Origin: Microcaldota archaeon
GTDB taxonomy: Archaea; Micrarchaeota; Micrarchaeia; Burarchaeales; JACQQB01
Assembly: GCA_016207225.1 (NCBI GenBank)
Contig: JACQQB010000044.1
Location: 1-5,527 of the forward strand
Direction of reading: 5' to 3'
Length of the DNA: 5,527 nucleotides
In this document: positions 4,721 to 5,527 of the stretch, piece by piece
Layout: each line of letters starts with the position of its first letter
How positions within the stretch are numbered: the stretch's first letter is position 1
Program-made: the position numbers and the translations under genes
The notes under the pieces: generated by a model
The model's database searches: none
What the model was told of the DNA's origin: nothing
What the model saw: only the letters and a program-made list of their open reading frames with translations

Positions 4721-5527
4721 CTATACCAACAAATTCAACCCGCGTAGCATTGCCTCTACACTTGCCATCACTATGTCTGTCCCTGTTGCAGCCGCAGAAA
4801 CTTCCTTTTCATCTTTTCTTATCCTTATTTTTACAGTTACTAAGGCATTAGTTCCACCAGTAATGGCATCCACCTCATAACTTACTAACTCCACACCCTT
4901 AATGCCGAGTGAATTCTCAATCGCCTTTATGGCAGCATCAACCGGCCCGTTACCAGTAGCCGAACTAATCTTCTCCTTATTGTTCACACTAATCTTAACA
5001 CTGGCAGTAGGCGTTACCTTGCTTCCAGTAATCGCCACCATCTCCTCCAGCTTAACCTTTGCTTCCTTCTGCATGCCTAAAACATCAAAAACTATCGCAT
5101 GGAAATCCGCATCAGTTATCTCCTTTCCTGTGTCTCCTATTTCCTTGACTCTTTTGAATATGGTGCTAAGCTGTTCTTCGCTCACATCCATCCCAAGTTC
5201 CTTTACCTTCAGCTTTATTGCCTGCGAGCCGGAATGCTTGCCTAAAACAATTCTTCTCTTCTGGCCCACCATTTCAGGATTTATCGGTTCATAAGTGCTC
5301 GGGGCTTTCAGTATCCCATCCACATGTATCCCCGATTCATGAGTGAATGCATTTCTTCCGACTACTGGCTTATTGTGCGGTAAGGTTATTCCCGTCACAT
5401 TTTCTATAAAACTAGAAATCTCACTTAATTTTTTTATATCTACAGTTTTTATTTTGTACAAATATTTCAAATCCAAAGCCACTTCTTCTAAAGGTGCATT
5501 ACCAGTTCTTTCACCCAAGCCATTTAC
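4721..5527 (-). CDS. leuA: 2-isopropylmalate synthase family, C-terminal half (N-terminus beyond right edge)
   Basis: Condenses acetyl-CoA with 2-oxoisovalerate in the first committed step of leucine synthesis; the sister enzyme citramalate synthase (CimA) is the main alternative. The visible 268 residues are about half of a usual 500-residue enzyme. They begin in the VNGLGERTGNA motif at the end of the TIM barrel (1-11), so the reading frame clearly continues past 5527 and the TTG at 5518 is not a start. HESGIHVDG (63-71) and GKHSG (96-100) are family signatures of the linker subdomains. From about residue 156 comes the LeuA allosteric domain, with ATGNGPVDAA (190-199) and GTDIVMASVEA (249-259), where leucine (or isoleucine in CimA) binds as feedback inhibitor. 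The catalytic metal site and the residues choosing the keto-acid lie outside the window, so LeuA versus CimA cannot be settled. Two small unknown genes follow in the same direction. Confidence 0.92.
   Translation of the reverse strand, partial: VNGLGERTGNAPLEEVALDLKYLYKIKTVDIKKLSEISSFIENVTGITLPHNKPVVGRNAFTHESGIHVDGILKAPSTYEPINPEMVGQKRRIVLGKHSGSQAIKLKVKELGMDVSEEQLSTIFKRVKEIGDTGKEITDADFHAIVFDVLGMQKEAKVKLEEMVAITGSKVTPTASVKISVNNKEKISSATGNGPVDAAIKAIENSLGIKGVELVSYEVDAITGGTNALVTVKIRIRKDEKEVSAAATGTDIVMASVEAMLRGLNLLV

Noticed and set aside
4902..5294. Plus-strand open frame of 130 codons opposite the leuA-family gene
   Set aside because: It is antisense to the conserved regulatory domain; its hydrophobic look follows from the complement of the real gene.
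5516..5518. TTG as a start codon for the leuA-family gene
   Set aside because: The codons before it (V-N-G) belong to the conserved VNG-x-GER-x-GNA motif of the catalytic barrel, so the gene continues past the right edge.

Overview
The window looks archaeal. The clearest markers are a cupin-type glucose-6-phosphate isomerase, a long archaeal FKBP/SlyD-type prolyl isomerase with an extra C-terminal domain, and a VirB11/TadA-like secretion ATPase of the archaeal kind. AT-rich TATA-like boxes lie 25-30 bases before probable transcript starts, ribosome sites are of GGTGA/GTGAT type, and one gene appears leaderless. Moderate-to-low GC and very tight gene packing would fit a small-genome lineage such as a DPANN archaeon, but that placement is an inference. 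No RNA genes, mobile elements, CRISPR arrays or long repeats were seen, and no stretch over 300 bases lacks a gene.

Left part (1-763): a minus-strand gene runs off the left edge. It encodes a membrane-anchored, extracytoplasmic protein with many N-glycosylation sequons. Its start faces the start of the rightward cluster across only 42 bases, so two core promoters overlap there.

Centre (764-3958): four plus-strand genes sit within a few bases of each other and probably form one transcript: SlyD-like prolyl isomerase, a 150-residue helical protein of unknown function, cupin phosphoglucose isomerase (overlapping its upstream neighbour), and a VirB11/TadA-like ATPase. The set mixes protein folding, sugar phosphate metabolism and a motor of the type II/IV secretion superfamily. 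No cognate membrane platform (TadC/FlaJ-like) gene is visible.

Right part (3975-5527): three minus-strand genes converge on the central cluster. From the right edge inward they are the C-terminal half of a 2-isopropylmalate synthase family enzyme (leucine biosynthesis, with its feedback domain) and two small unknown proteins of 107 and 106 residues. Each small gene has its own plausible TATA element and ribosome site. Most of the window is ordinary archaeal housekeeping sequence; the least explained parts are the unknown gene in the central cluster, the two small genes, and the ATPase with an altered motif.
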